Counted from the first letter of the stretch, positions 42,506 through 51,558 are shown. The stretch: DNA of 64,000 bases from Tepidimonas thermarum (GCF_007556705.1 NZ_VJOL01000004.1:1-64000), one strand, 5' to 3'. The notes: generated from the sequence alone by a model not told the origin. A program made the numbers and translations.

Positions 42506-42865
42506 ATGTCACACGATCCCAACTGCATCTTTTGCAAGATCATCGCGGGCCAGATTCCCAGCCGCAAGGTGTACGAGGATGACGAGCTCTACGCCTTCCA
42601 CGACATCCAGCCCTGGGCGCCCGTGCATTTTCTGATCGTGCCCAAGGTGCATATCCCCTCGATGGCGCAACTGACGCCCGAGCACGAGCGGCTCATGGGG
42701 CGGCTGATGGTGCTGGCGCCACGCCTGGCGCTGGAGCAGGGCTGCCTGCCGTATCCGCAAGGGGGGTTTCGCATCGTGTGCAACACGGGCGAGCACGGCG
42801 GGCAGGAGGTGCACCACCTGCACGTGCACGTCATCGGCGGACCGCGCCCCTGGCGCAAGGGGTAG
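42506..42865 (+). CDS. hinT: HIT-family nucleotide hydrolase (HinT)
   Basis: A 119-residue purine nucleoside phosphoramidase of the histidine-triad family. The N-terminal CIFCKIIAGQIPSRKVYEDD, the EHGGQEVHHLHVHVIGG triad and the C-terminal PWRKG are standard. It starts at 42506 (MSHDPNC), 19 bases after the membrane gene. A short hairpin, GCACC (42901-42905)/GGTGC (42909-42913), lies in the gap before tatA. Confidence 0.95.
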   Translation: MSHDPNCIFCKIIAGQIPSRKVYEDDELYAFHDIQPWAPVHFLIVPKVHIPSMAQLTPEHERLMGRLMVLAPRLALEQGCLPYPQGGFRIVCNTGEHGGQEVHHLHVHVIGGPRPWRKG

Positions 42866-42939
42866 GGCCTGCGCGGTCGCGGGCGTTTGGGGCACAATCC
42901 GCACCAACGGTGCGCCGTGGGTGAACCCGGCGCGCTGCG

Positions 42940-42945
42940 TAGAAT
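42940..42945 (+). promoter_or_regulatory. Predicted -10 element for tatABC
   Basis: TAGAAT lies 45 bases before the preferred tatA start. It is also exactly six bases before an in-frame ATG at 42952. Confidence 0.4.
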
Positions 42946-42990
42946 CCCACCATGGTATCGGGGCCGGCTGCCCCGTCGTTGGAGTCAAAC

Positions 42991-43227
42991 ATGGGCAGTT
43001 TTTCCATTTGGCACTGGTTGGTCGTGCTGCTGATCGTGGTGCTGGTCTTTGGCACCAAGAAGCTCAAGAACCTGGGTTCGGACTTGGGCGCGGCGGTCAA
43101 GGGGTTCAAAGATGGCATGGCGCAAGGCACGACGTCCGACAGCAACGGCGCGCCCGCGCCGCAGGTGAGCGCGGACAAGACCGCCGAGAAGACCACCATC
43201 GACGTCGACGCCAAGACCAAGTCGTGA
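42991..43227 (+). CDS. tatA: Sec-independent translocase subunit TatA
   Basis: A 78-residue protein that oligomerises to form the Tat pore. It has an N-terminal membrane helix ([21 protein letters not shown]), the [14 protein letters not shown] hinge and amphipathic helix, and a charged tail. The ATG at 42991 is chosen because GGAG lies six bases upstream and MGSFSIWHW is the standard start. An in-frame ATG at 42952 would add 13 residues before the helix and is less likely. It heads tatABC. Confidence 0.95.
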   Translation: MGSFSIWHWLVVLLIVVLVFGTKKLKNLGSDLGAAVKGFKDGMAQGTTSDSNGAPAPQVSADKTAEKTTIDVDAKTKS

Positions 43228-43243
43228 GCGCAGCCCGTCCGGC

Positions 43244-43738
43244 ATGATCGATCTCGGCATTTCGAAGCTGGCCCTCATCGGGGTCGTGGCGCTGGTCGTC
43301 ATCGGCCCGGAAAAGCTGCCACGCGTGGCGCGCACCGTCGGCGCTTTGCTGGGGCGGGCGCAGCGCTACGTGTCCGAGGTCAAGGCCGAGGTCAACCGCA
43401 CCATCGAGCTCGAGGAGCTCAAGCGCATGAAGGAGTCGGTCGAGCGCACCGCACGCGACGTCGAGTCGCAGGTCAGCAGCACGGCCGCCGAGTTCGAGCG
43501 CGAATGGTCCGAGGTCACCGCCGGCCTGGACGGCGCGACCGCGTCGGCGCCCTCGGCGCCGGACCTGTCCTCGATCGGGACCCCGGTGTACCCGCAGTAC
43601 CGGCGTCCCAAGAAGAACTTTCGCCTCAAGCGCCAGGCCGTGCCGCAGTGGTACAAGGCCCGCGCCGGTGTGCGCACGCGGGCCCTGTCCGGTGCGGCGC
43701 GCGTGGCGCGCTACCGCCCCAAAACCCTGACGCGCTGA
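43244..43738 (+). CDS. tatB: Sec-independent translocase subunit TatB
   Basis: A 164-residue protein that with TatC recognises twin-arginine leaders. The N-terminal helix and glutamate are seen in [33 protein letters not shown], followed by an amphipathic helix and coiled-coil region. The last 45 residues are strongly basic ([30 protein letters not shown]), unlike the short neutral tail of E. coli TatB. It lies 16 bases after tatA and three before tatC. Confidence 0.95.
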   Translation: MIDLGISKLALIGVVALVVIGPEKLPRVARTVGALLGRAQRYVSEVKAEVNRTIELEELKRMKESVERTARDVESQVSSTAAEFEREWSEVTAGLDGATASAPSAPDLSSIGTPVYPQYRRPKKNFRLKRQAVPQWYKARAGVRTRALSGAARVARYRPKTLTR

Positions 43739-43741
43739 TCC

Positions 43742-44542
43742 ATGGCCGACCCCCGAGAGCCCGCCGACGAACTCGCCGGCACCGAGCAGCCCTTTGTCGC
43801 GCACCTGATGGAGCTGCGCGACCGCATCCTCTACGCCCTGGCCGGCGTGGGCGTGTGCATGGTGCTGCTGGCCATCTGGCCGGGCCCCAGCGGCCTGATC
43901 GACTGGATCGCCGTGCCGATCCGCGCCCACATGCCGCCGGACGTCAAGCTCATCGCGGTCGGGGTGTTCACGCCGTTTTTCGTGCCGCTCAAGGTGCTCA
44001 TGATGGCCGGCTTGCTCATGGCGTTGCCATGGGTGATCTACCAGATCTGGGCCTTCGTGGCGCCGGGCCTGTACAGCCACGAAAAGCGCTTTGCGCTGCC
44101 GCTGATCATCATTGGCAGCGTGCTGGCCTACCTGGGCATCGCGTTCGTGCAGTTTTTCGTGCTGGACAAGATGTTTGCCTTCATCCAGGGCTTCACGCCG
44201 GCCAGCGTCAATGCCACGCCGGACATTGCCTCGTATGTGGAGGCGATCCTGTCGCTCTACCTCGCCTTTGGTCTGGCATTCCAGGTGCCGGTGGTGGTGA
44301 TGCTGCTGGTGCGCTTTCAGATGATCACGGTGGAGCAGCTCAAGGCGTTTCGCGGCTACTTCATCGTCGTGGCGTTCATCATCGCCGCCATCGTCACGCC
44401 GCCGGATGTGATCTCGCAGCTCGCCCTGGCCATCCCGATGACCCTGCTGTACGAGTTGGGCATCCTGGGGGCGCGTTGGTTTGCCCGTGGCGCCGCACCT
44501 GCAGACGGCGACGCCACCGACCAGGACGGGCGCAGCCCCTGA
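43742..44542 (+). CDS. tatC: Sec-independent translocase subunit TatC
   Basis: A 266-residue polytopic receptor for twin-arginine signals, with six hydrophobic segments. The conserved PFVAHLMELRDRILYAL start, the FTPFFVPLKV and LPWVIYQIWAFVAPGLYSHEKR stretches, and the later AFIIAAIVTPPDVISQLALAIPM segment are present. Only two bases separate its stop from the stop of the convergent protease gene. Confidence 0.96.
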   Translation: MADPREPADELAGTEQPFVAHLMELRDRILYALAGVGVCMVLLAIWPGPSGLIDWIAVPIRAHMPPDVKLIAVGVFTPFFVPLKVLMMAGLLMALPWVIYQIWAFVAPGLYSHEKRFALPLIIIGSVLAYLGIAFVQFFVLDKMFAFIQGFTPASVNATPDIASYVEAILSLYLAFGLAFQVPVVVMLLVRFQMITVEQLKAFRGYFIVVAFIIAAIVTPPDVISQLALAIPMTLLYELGILGARWFARGAAPADGDATDQDGRSP

Positions 44543-44544
44543 GC

Positions 44545-45681
<1,137 letters not shown>

Positions 45682-45740
45682 CGTCGGCGTATCTTTCTTC
45701 CACCGGCCCCCTCGCCGGTATGCCCCTGCACGCAGCAGGG

Positions 45741-45754
45741 TTGATGTGGGTCAA
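45741..45754 (+). promoter_or_regulatory. Predicted FNR/Anr-type binding site
   Basis: TTGAT-GTGG-GTCAA matches nine of the ten conserved positions of the FNR consensus (TTGAT-N4-ATCAA). Its centre, 45747.5, lies 41.5 bases upstream of the start predicted from TTCAAT at 45777-45782, which is the class II activation distance. Confidence 0.6.
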
Positions 45755-45776
45755 GGTGTCGTGCGCCGTCCGCGGC

Positions 45777-45782
45777 TTCAAT
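45777..45782 (+). promoter_or_regulatory. Predicted -10 element for the 48-residue membrane protein gene
   Basis: TTCAAT matches TATAAT at four of six bases and gives a start near 45789 with a 27-base leader. No -35 is seen, as expected for an FNR-activated promoter. Confidence 0.45.
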
Positions 45783-45815
45783 AGGGCAGCGATTGACCCA
45801 TCGCAGGAGCGGAGC

Positions 45816-45962
45816 ATGAAAGCGATTGTGGACCTTTTTTCGACCGATTACGGCCTCATGAGCGCGGGCGTCATCCTTTTCATCATCGTCATGGCGGTGT
45901 GGTTCCAGCGCTTTTTCGCGCGCAAGATCGCCGAGTCCGAGCGCGCCGCGCGCAAGCCCTGA
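45816..45962 (+). CDS. Small single-pass membrane protein, DUF3149 type
   Basis: A 48-residue protein. It starts MKAIVDLFSTDYGLMSAGVILFIIVMAVWFQRFF, one membrane helix flanked by an acidic N-terminus and a basic C-terminus (ARKIAESERAARKP). The pattern of an LFS-D-GLMS start plus a membrane helix fits DUF3149. GGAG at 45811-45814 just precedes the ATG. Function is unknown. The upstream FNR-type site suggests oxygen-limited expression, and thus a possible respiratory role by inference only. It is divergent from the protease gene. Confidence 0.8.
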   Translation: MKAIVDLFSTDYGLMSAGVILFIIVMAVWFQRFFARKIAESERAARKP

Positions 45963-45981
45963 GGACCCCCGCCGGCGGTGC

Positions 45982-45987
45982 GACAAT
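45982..45987 (+). promoter_or_regulatory. -10-like element (GACAAT) before the Nif3-like gene
   Basis: GACAAT ends six bases before the ATG at 45994, predicting transcription start at or next to the start codon. Confidence 0.35.
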
Positions 45988-45993
45988 GCGCGC

Positions 45994-46806
45994 ATGACCG
46001 CACCGTCCTTATCTGACCATGGCCACGGCGCGCCGGGCGCGGCCCGCGAGGCGACGCGCGAGGCCGTGCTGGCGACCCTGGACGACCTGCTCGAGCCGGC
46101 GCGTTTTCAGGATTACGGCCCCAACGGTCTGCAGGTCGAGGGCCGCGCAACCATCCGGCGCCTGGTCAGCGGCGTGACGGCGAGCTTGGCGCTCATCGAG
46201 GCCGCCATCGGGGCGGGTGCCGACGCCATCCTGGTGCACCACGGCCTGTTCTGGCGCGGCCAGCGCGGCACGGTCACGGGTTGGATGAAGGCGCGGCTGC
46301 AGCGCCTGCTCGCACACGACATCAACCTGTACGCCTACCACCTGCCGCTGGACGCGCATGCCGACCTGGGCAACAACGCCCAACTCGGGCATCGGCTGGG
46401 CTTTGTGCCCGAGGGGGATGCCTGGTCGCGCTTCGGCGATCAACAGCTGGGCTTTCTGGGGCGGTGCGACGCCACCGATGCCAGCGCGTTGGCCGCGCGC
46501 GCGCAGGCGGCACTCGGGCGCGCCGTGACCTGCGTGCCGGGCGATGGCCGTGTCATCCGCCGCGTGGCCTGGTGCAGCGGCGGCGCACAGGGCTATTTCG
46601 AAGCGGCCATCGCCGCCGGGGCCGATGCGTTCCTCACCGGTGAAATCTCCGAGCCGCAGGCGCATCTGGCGCGGGAGACGGGTGTGGCCTTTCTCGCCTG
46701 TGGCCACCACGCCACTGAGCGCTACGGCGCCCCGGCCGTCGGCGCGTACCTGGCCGCGCGGCTGGGCATCGAGCACCGCTTCATCGACATCGACAACCCG
46801 GCCTGA
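45994..46806 (+). CDS. Nif3-like dinuclear metal-centre protein (YbgI family)
   Basis: A 270-residue protein of the NIF3/YbgI family. The dinuclear metal ligands are visible in ADAILVHHGLFWRGQ, in NLYAYHLPLDAH and in ACGHHATERYGA, with the GADAFLTGEISE segment before the last. Members are toroidal cytosolic hexamers; the reaction is still not settled (GTP cyclohydrolase I-like activity has been proposed for some). It overlaps pdxA by one base, so the two are co-transcribed. Confidence 0.9.
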   Translation: MTAPSLSDHGHGAPGAAREATREAVLATLDDLLEPARFQDYGPNGLQVEGRATIRRLVSGVTASLALIEAAIGAGADAILVHHGLFWRGQRGTVTGWMKARLQRLLAHDINLYAYHLPLDAHADLGNNAQLGHRLGFVPEGDAWSRFGDQQLGFLGRCDATDASALAARAQAALGRAVTCVPGDGRVIRRVAWCSGGAQGYFEAAIAAGADAFLTGEISEPQAHLARETGVAFLACGHHATERYGAPAVGAYLAARLGIEHRFIDIDNPA

Positions 46807-47855
46807 TGGACACACCCGCACCGCCGACCGCCGACCCCGTCGCCCCGCTGGCCATCACCATGGGCGATGCCGCCGGCATCGGCCCGGAAATCGTGGCCGA
46901 GGTGTTTCGGCGCCGGCCCACGTGGTCGTCGCGCTGTGTGGTGGTGGGCGATGTGGCCGTGATGCGCCGCGCGGTGCGCGTCACCGGTGGTGGGCTGCCC
47001 ATCGCGGTGCTGGATGGGCCGGCCGAGGCGCGCCAGGTGCCGCCGCGCTGCCTGCCGCTGTGGCCGGCGCTCACGCTGCCGAGCCTGCCGGCGTTCGGTC
47101 AGGTCAGTGCCGCGGCCGGGCGCGCCGCGGCCGAGGCGGTGACCATCGCGGCGCAGGCCGCGCTCGCCGGGGAAGTCGCGGGGCTGGTCACCGCGCCCTT
47201 GCACAAGGGCGCGCTCGCCGCCGCCGGCATCGACGTGCCGGGACATACCGAGCTGTTGCAGGCGCTGGCGGCACGCCATCGGGGGCTGACGCCGGCGCAG
47301 CTTCCCGTGCGCATGATGCTGTCCAACGCCGAGCTGCGCACCGTGTTGGTGAGCATCCATGTGTCCCTGCGGGCGGCCATCGAGGCCGTGACCGCGTCCG
47401 CGGTGTGGGAGACGCTGCGCATCACCCACGAGCATTTCACCGGGCTGCTGGGCTGGCCAAGCTGTCGCATCGCCGTGGCCGGCCTCAACCCGCACGCCGG
47501 GGAAGGCGGGCTGTTCGGGCGTGAGGAGATCGACGCGATCGCCCCGGCCGTCGCGCGTGCGCGCGCTGCCGGCTGGGACGTCAGCGGCCCCCACCCGCCG
47601 GATACGGTGTTCATGCGCGCCCGCGCCGGCGAATTCGACGTCGTGATCGCGATGTACCACGACCAGGGGTTGATCCCGGTCAAATACCTGGGGTTGGCGC
47701 ATGGCGTCAACACCACGCTGGGGCTGCCCTTTGTGCGCACCAGCCCCGACCATGGCACGGCGTTCGATTTGGCGGGGCAGGGACGCGCCGATCCGTCCAG
47801 CCTGATGGCGGCGGTGCAGGCCGCCTGGGCGGCCCTGCGGCAGCCGGTGGCCTGA
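46806..47855 (+). CDS. pdxA: 4-Hydroxythreonine-4-phosphate dehydrogenase
   Basis: A 349-residue enzyme of the deoxyxylulose 5-phosphate-dependent pyridoxal phosphate pathway. The ITMGDAAGIGPEIVAEVF start, VTAPLHKGALAAAG, the metal-binding histidine in DVPGHTELLQ, NPHAGEGGLFGREE, AMYHDQGLIPVKYLG and the C-terminal PDHGTAFDLAGQGRADPSS are all present. It starts on the last base of the Nif3-like gene stop. Confidence 0.96.
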   Translation: MDTPAPPTADPVAPLAITMGDAAGIGPEIVAEVFRRRPTWSSRCVVVGDVAVMRRAVRVTGGGLPIAVLDGPAEARQVPPRCLPLWPALTLPSLPAFGQVSAAAGRAAAEAVTIAAQAALAGEVAGLVTAPLHKGALAAAGIDVPGHTELLQALAARHRGLTPAQLPVRMMLSNAELRTVLVSIHVSLRAAIEAVTASAVWETLRITHEHFTGLLGWPSCRIAVAGLNPHAGEGGLFGREEIDAIAPAVARARAAGWDVSGPHPPDTVFMRARAGEFDVVIAMYHDQGLIPVKYLGLAHGVNTTLGLPFVRTSPDHGTAFDLAGQGRADPSSLMAAVQAAWAALRQPVA

Positions 47856-47901
47856 GCAGCGTCCGCGCGCGCCTTGCGGGTTTGTCCGGAGCGCGATCCA
47901 T

Positions 47902-47907
47902 TACAAT
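47902..47907 (+). promoter_or_regulatory. Predicted -10 element for petABC
   Basis: TACAAT in the 143-base gap between pdxA and petA. Candidate -35 hexamers (for example TTGTCC at 47882) are badly spaced. An ATG begins five bases downstream. Confidence 0.45.
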
Positions 47908-47912
47908 GGCAA

Positions 47913-48002
47913 ATGGTTTTCGTGCGGCCGCGCCATCCGTTGCGATGCGTCGGGTGGGGTGTGCCGTTTCGCCAGCACCATTCTGAAAGTCCTCCCCCAT
48001 GA
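47913..48002 (+). CDS. Putative short leader ORF coupled to petA
   Basis: An ATG at 47913 opens 29 codons (MVFVRPRHPL, ending HSESPPP) with no stop until TGA at 48000-48002, which overlaps the petA ATG at 47999 as ATGA. The -10-like TACAAT ends only five bases before the ATG, so the ORF would be leaderless. petA itself has no clear ribosome binding site, so coupling would make sense. The peptide has no known motif. A 29-codon open frame is not rare at this GC content, so the call rests on the overlap and spacing. Confidence 0.25.
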   Translation: MVFVRPRHPLRCVGWGVPFRQHHSESPPP

Positions 48003-48598
48003 GCGAAGCCACCGTAGACCAAGACCGCCGGACCTGGCTCATCACCTCGTGCGCCGTGGGTGGCGCGGGTGCCGCCGCCGTGGCAGTCCCCTTCGTCAGT
48101 TCGTTTGCGCCCTCCGAGCGTGCCAAGGCGGCCGGGGCGTCGGTCGAGGTGGACGTCTCCAAGCTGCAACCCGGCGAAAAAGTGGTGGTGGAGTGGCGCG
48201 GCAAGCCGGTGTGGGTCATGCGCCGCACGCCCGAGCAACTGGCCTCGCTCGAGAAGGTCGAAGCTCAGCTGGCCGACCCAAACTCGGACCGCAAGGCCTA
48301 TCCGACCCCGGCGTACGCCAAGAACCGGCACCGCTCGATCAAGCCCGAGTATTTGGTGGCGGTGGGTATCTGCACGCACCTGGGGTGCTCGCCGGTGGAC
48401 AAGCTCCAGCCCGGGCCGCAGCCGTCGCTGCCCGACGACTGGCAGGGCGGCTTCCTGTGCCCCTGCCACGGTTCGACCTTCGACATGGCTGGCCGCGTGT
48501 TCAAGAACAAGCCGGCGCCGGACAATTTGGAAATTCCGCCGCACCACTACGTGTCCGAGACCGTGGTGCTGATCGGCGAGGATCCGCCCAAGGCCTGA
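47999..48598 (+). CDS. petA: Ubiquinol-cytochrome c reductase Rieske iron-sulfur subunit
   Basis: A 199-residue subunit of the bc1 complex. A twin-arginine leader (QDRRTWLITSCAVGGAGAAAVAVP, arginines 10 and 11) is retained as the membrane anchor, so Tat inserts it. The 2Fe-2S ligands are in GICTHLGCSP and in LCPCHGSTFD. Between them is the proteobacterial insert KLQPGPQPSLPDDWQGG. Only a weak GAAAG lies before the start. It is followed by petB after 41 bases. Confidence 0.97.
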   Translation: MSEATVDQDRRTWLITSCAVGGAGAAAVAVPFVSSFAPSERAKAAGASVEVDVSKLQPGEKVVVEWRGKPVWVMRRTPEQLASLEKVEAQLADPNSDRKAYPTPAYAKNRHRSIKPEYLVAVGICTHLGCSPVDKLQPGPQPSLPDDWQGGFLCPCHGSTFDMAGRVFKNKPAPDNLEIPPHHYVSETVVLIGEDPPKA

Positions 48599-48639
48599 AG
48601 CAGCGCCCCCGTACCGAATTTACGCACTAGGGAACCACC

Positions 48640-50061
48640 ATGGCCGAATTCAAGGAAGCCCCCCCCAACGCGTCCCGCGGCGAGCAGCTCCTGACCTGGA
48701 TCGACAACCGCTTTCCGCTGAGCAAGCTCTACAAAGAGCATTTGTCCGAGTACTACGCGCCGAAGAATTTCAACTTCTGGTACTTCTTCGGCTCGCTGGC
48801 CCTGCTGGTGCTGGTGATCCAGATCGTCACCGGCATCTTCCTGGTGATGCACTACAAGCCCGACGCGTCGCTCAATACCGCCGGTGTGCCGGTGGCGTTT
48901 GCCTCGGTCGAGTACATCATGCGTGACGTGCCGTGGGGCTGGCTGATCCGCTACATGCACTCCACCGGCGCCTCGGCGTTCTTCGTCGTGGTGTACCTGC
49001 ACATGTACCGCGGCCTGATCTACGGCTCGTACCGCAAACCGCGCGAGCTGGTGTGGATTTTTGGTGTGGCGATCTTCCTGTGTCTGATGGCCGAGGCCTT
49101 CATGGGCTACCTGCTGCCCTGGGGCCAGATGTCGTACTGGGGCGCGCAGGTGATCGTCAACCTGTTCTCGGCCATTCCGTTCATTGGCCCGGATCTGGCG
49201 ATCCTCATCCGCGGGGACTACGTGGTCAGCGACGCGACGCTCAACCGCTTCTTCAGCTTCCACGTGATCGCGGTGCCGCTGGTGCTGCTGGGGCTGGTGG
49301 TGGCGCACATCATCGCGCTGCACGAAGTGGGCTCCAACAACCCCGATGGCATCGAGATCAAGGCCACCAAAGACGCCAGCGGCAAGCCGCTCGACGGCAT
49401 TCCGTTCCACCCCTACTACACCGTGCACGACATTCTGGGCGTGTCGGTGTTCCTGATGGTGTTTTCGGCCATCGTCTTCTTCGCGCCCGAGCTGGGTGGC
49501 TACTTCCTCGAATACAACAACTTCATCCCGGCCGACCCGATGGTGACGCCGCCGCACATCGCGCCGGTGTGGTACTTCACGCCGTTTTATTCGATGCTGC
49601 GTGCCACCACGACCGAGATGATGTACGTGCTGGTCGCGGTCGTGCTCCTGGGCGCGGTGCTGGCGGCGCTCAAGTCCTCGGGCGGTGCGGTGGCCAAAGC
49701 CGGCTGGCTCGTGGGCGCGCTGGTGCTGGCGGCGCTCATGCTCAGCATCGACGCCAAGTTCTGGGGCGTGGTCGTCATGGGCGGCGCCGTGATCATCCTG
49801 TTCTTCCTGCCCTGGCTGGACAACAGCCCGGTCAAGTCGATCCGCTACCGTCCGGCCTGGAACAAGTACCTCTACGGTCTGTTCGTGATCAACTTCTTGA
49901 TCCTGGGTTACCTGGGTGTGCTGCCGCCGTCGCCGGTGGGTGAGCGCGTCTCGCAGGTGGGCACGCTGTTTTACTTCGGCTTCTTCCTGCTGATGCCGTG
50001 GTGGAGCCGTCTGGGCGAGTTCAAGCCCGTGCCCGCCCGCGTCAACTTCCAGGCCCACTAA
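48640..50061 (+). CDS. petB: Cytochrome b of the bc1 complex
   Basis: A 473-residue integral membrane subunit. Haem ligands are His107 and His121 (RYMHSTG, YLHMYRG) and His208 and His223 (FSFHVIAVP, VAHIIALH); the second pair is 15 residues apart. The Qo-site motif that is PEWY in mitochondria reads PVWY (residues 309-312, in IAPVWYFTPFYSML). About eight or nine hydrophobic segments are seen, with a longer C-terminal region than minimal cytochrome b. The start MAEFKEAPPN follows the sequence GGGAACCACC. petC starts 20 bases later. Confidence 0.97.
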   Translation: MAEFKEAPPNASRGEQLLTWIDNRFPLSKLYKEHLSEYYAPKNFNFWYFFGSLALLVLVIQIVTGIFLVMHYKPDASLNTAGVPVAFASVEYIMRDVPWGWLIRYMHSTGASAFFVVVYLHMYRGLIYGSYRKPRELVWIFGVAIFLCLMAEAFMGYLLPWGQMSYWGAQVIVNLFSAIPFIGPDLAILIRGDYVVSDATLNRFFSFHVIAVPLVLLGLVVAHIIALHEVGSNNPDGIEIKATKDASGKPLDGIPFHPYYTVHDILGVSVFLMVFSAIVFFAPELGGYFLEYNNFIPADPMVTPPHIAPVWYFTPFYSMLRATTTEMMYVLVAVVLLGAVLAALKSSGGAVAKAGWLVGALVLAALMLSIDAKFWGVVVMGGAVIILFFLPWLDNSPVKSIRYRPAWNKYLYGLFVINFLILGYLGVLPPSPVGERVSQVGTLFYFGFFLLMPWWSRLGEFKPVPARVNFQAH

Positions 50062-50081
50062 ATCTCCAGGAGTCGAATCCC

Positions 50082-50852
50082 ATGAAGCGATGGATTGCCA
50101 CGGGTCTGGTGGCCCTCGGTGCGATGTTCGGGGCGGTGGGTACGCTGCACGCGGCCGGCACCAGCTTCCCCATGGACAAGGCGCCGCACCTGACCAACGA
50201 CACGGCGGCGCTGCAAAACGGCGCCAAGATCTTCGTCAACTACTGCCTGAGCTGCCACTCGGCCTCGTTCGTGCGCTACAACCGCCTGACCGAAATCGGT
50301 CTGACGGAAAAGCAAATCCGCGAGAACCTGATGTTCACCACCGACAAGGTGGGCAACCAGATGATCGCGGCGATCGACCCCAAGCAGGCCAAGGCGTGGT
50401 TTGGCGCCCAGCCGCCGGATCTGTCGCTGGTAGCGCGTTCGCGCGCGGCGCAAATGAGCTACAGCGGCACCGACTACCTCTACACCCTGCTGCGCGGCTA
50501 CTACCGCGATCCCAACCGGCCCACCGGCTGGAACAACGTTGCCTTCCACAACATCGGCATGCCGCACCCGTTGTGGGAGCTGCAGGGCGAGCGCAAGCCC
50601 ATCTTTGAAAAAGTCGTCAGCCACGGCCACGAGGCCGAGGTGTTCCGCGGGTGGGAGGTCGTCAAGCCCGGCAAACTCTCCGAGGCCGAATACGACCGCA
50701 CCGTCGCCGAGCTGGTGGCGTTTTTGGAGTGGATGGGCGAGCCGGCCAAGAACGATCGCATCCGCCTCGGTGTGTGGGTGCTGGTCTTCCTGGGCGTGTT
50801 CACCGTGATCGCCTGGCGTCTCAACGCCGCGTACTGGAAAGACGTCAAATAA
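50082..50852 (+). CDS. petC: Cytochrome c1
   Basis: A 256-residue haem c subunit. A Sec signal (MKRWIATGLVALGAMFGAVGTLHAAG) leads to a mature start near residue 26. The haem motif is CLSCH (NYCLSCHSASFVRYNRL) and the sixth ligand methionine is probably in the NIGMPHPLWEL region. A C-terminal anchor (LGVWVLVFLGVFTVIAWRLN) is present. Its haem should be attached by the ResB-CcsB pair at 783-4291. AGGAG lies 11 bases upstream. Tandem hairpins follow the stop. Confidence 0.97.
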   Translation: MKRWIATGLVALGAMFGAVGTLHAAGTSFPMDKAPHLTNDTAALQNGAKIFVNYCLSCHSASFVRYNRLTEIGLTEKQIRENLMFTTDKVGNQMIAAIDPKQAKAWFGAQPPDLSLVARSRAAQMSYSGTDYLYTLLRGYYRDPNRPTGWNNVAFHNIGMPHPLWELQGERKPIFEKVVSHGHEAEVFRGWEVVKPGKLSEAEYDRTVAELVAFLEWMGEPAKNDRIRLGVWVLVFLGVFTVIAWRLNAAYWKDVK

Positions 50853-50861
50853 CGTCGGTCT

Positions 50862-50879
50862 GACCGGTTGAAACCGGTC
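50862..50879 (+). other. Stem-loop downstream of petC
   Basis: GACCGGT (50862-50868) pairs with ACCGGTC (50873-50879) around TGAA. It has no T-tract of its own and lies just before the stronger terminator, so it may stabilise the pet mRNA 3' end. Confidence 0.5.
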
Positions 50880-50882
50880 TGC

Positions 50883-50929
50883 ACAGTGGGTGAGCCAGCC
50901 AGCCGGCGGCCATCCACTGTTTTGCTTTG
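50883..50929 (+). terminator. Predicted terminator of petABC
   Basis: ACAGTGG (50883-50889) pairs with CCACTGT (50914-50920) over a 24-base structured loop, followed directly by TTTTGCTTTG. It separates the pet operon from sspA. The sspA start lies 17 bases after the T-rich tract, so partial read-through is possible. Confidence 0.5.
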
Positions 50930-50946
50930 TCGAGGAGCGAAATGCC

Positions 50947-51558
50947 ATGATGGTTTTGTACTCGGGCACCACCTGTCCGTATTCGCACCGCTGCCGCTTC
51001 GTGTTGTTCGAAAAGGGCATGGACTTCGAGATCCGCGATGTCGATCTCTACAACAAGCCCGAAGACATCGCGGTCATGAACCCCTATGGGCAAGTGCCGA
51101 TCCTGGTCGAGCGCGACCTGATCCTGTACGAGTCCAACATCATCAACGAATACATCGACGAGCGCTTTCCGCACCCGCAGCTCATGCCGGGCGATCCGGT
51201 GGACCGCGCGCGCGTGCGGCTGTTTCTGCTCAATTTCGAGAAGGAGCTCTTTGCCCACGTCTCGGTGTTGGAGCAGCGCACCCCGAAGCCGACCGACAAG
51301 CAGATCGAAAAGGCCAAGGCGCACATCCGCGATCGGCTCACGCAGCTCGCGCCCGTGTTCCTGAAGAACAAATACATGCTGGGCGAAAACTTTTCGATGC
51401 TGGACGTGGCGATTGCCCCGCTGCTGTGGCGCCTGGACCACTACGGCATCGAGCTCAACAAGAACGCCGCGCCGTTGCTGAAGTATGCCGAGCGCATCTT
51501 TTCGCGCCCGGCGTTCATCGAGGCGCTGACCCCGTCGGAAAAGGTCATGCGCAAGTGA
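50947..51558 (+). CDS. sspA: Stringent starvation protein A (GST-fold RNA polymerase-associated protein)
   Basis: A 203-residue protein of the SspA family, which binds RNA polymerase and alters sigma-70 transcription under stress. The GST-like N-terminus is MMVLYSGTTCPYSHRCRFVLFEKGMDFEIRDVDL, then NPYGQVPILVERDLILYESNIINEYIDERFPHPQL. The ATG at 50947 is followed by a second ATG, and GAGGAG lies 10 bases upstream. It overlaps sspB by one base. The pet-ssp linkage is usual in betaproteobacteria. Confidence 0.95.
   Translation: MMVLYSGTTCPYSHRCRFVLFEKGMDFEIRDVDLYNKPEDIAVMNPYGQVPILVERDLILYESNIINEYIDERFPHPQLMPGDPVDRARVRLFLLNFEKELFAHVSVLEQRTPKPTDKQIEKAKAHIRDRLTQLAPVFLKNKYMLGENFSMLDVAIAPLLWRLDHYGIELNKNAAPLLKYAERIFSRPAFIEALTPSEKVMRK

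Noticed and set aside
42952-42990. Alternative tatA start at ATG 42952, six bases after TAGAAT
   Set aside because: It would put 13 extra residues before the TatA membrane helix; the ATG at 42991 has GGAG and the standard N-terminus.
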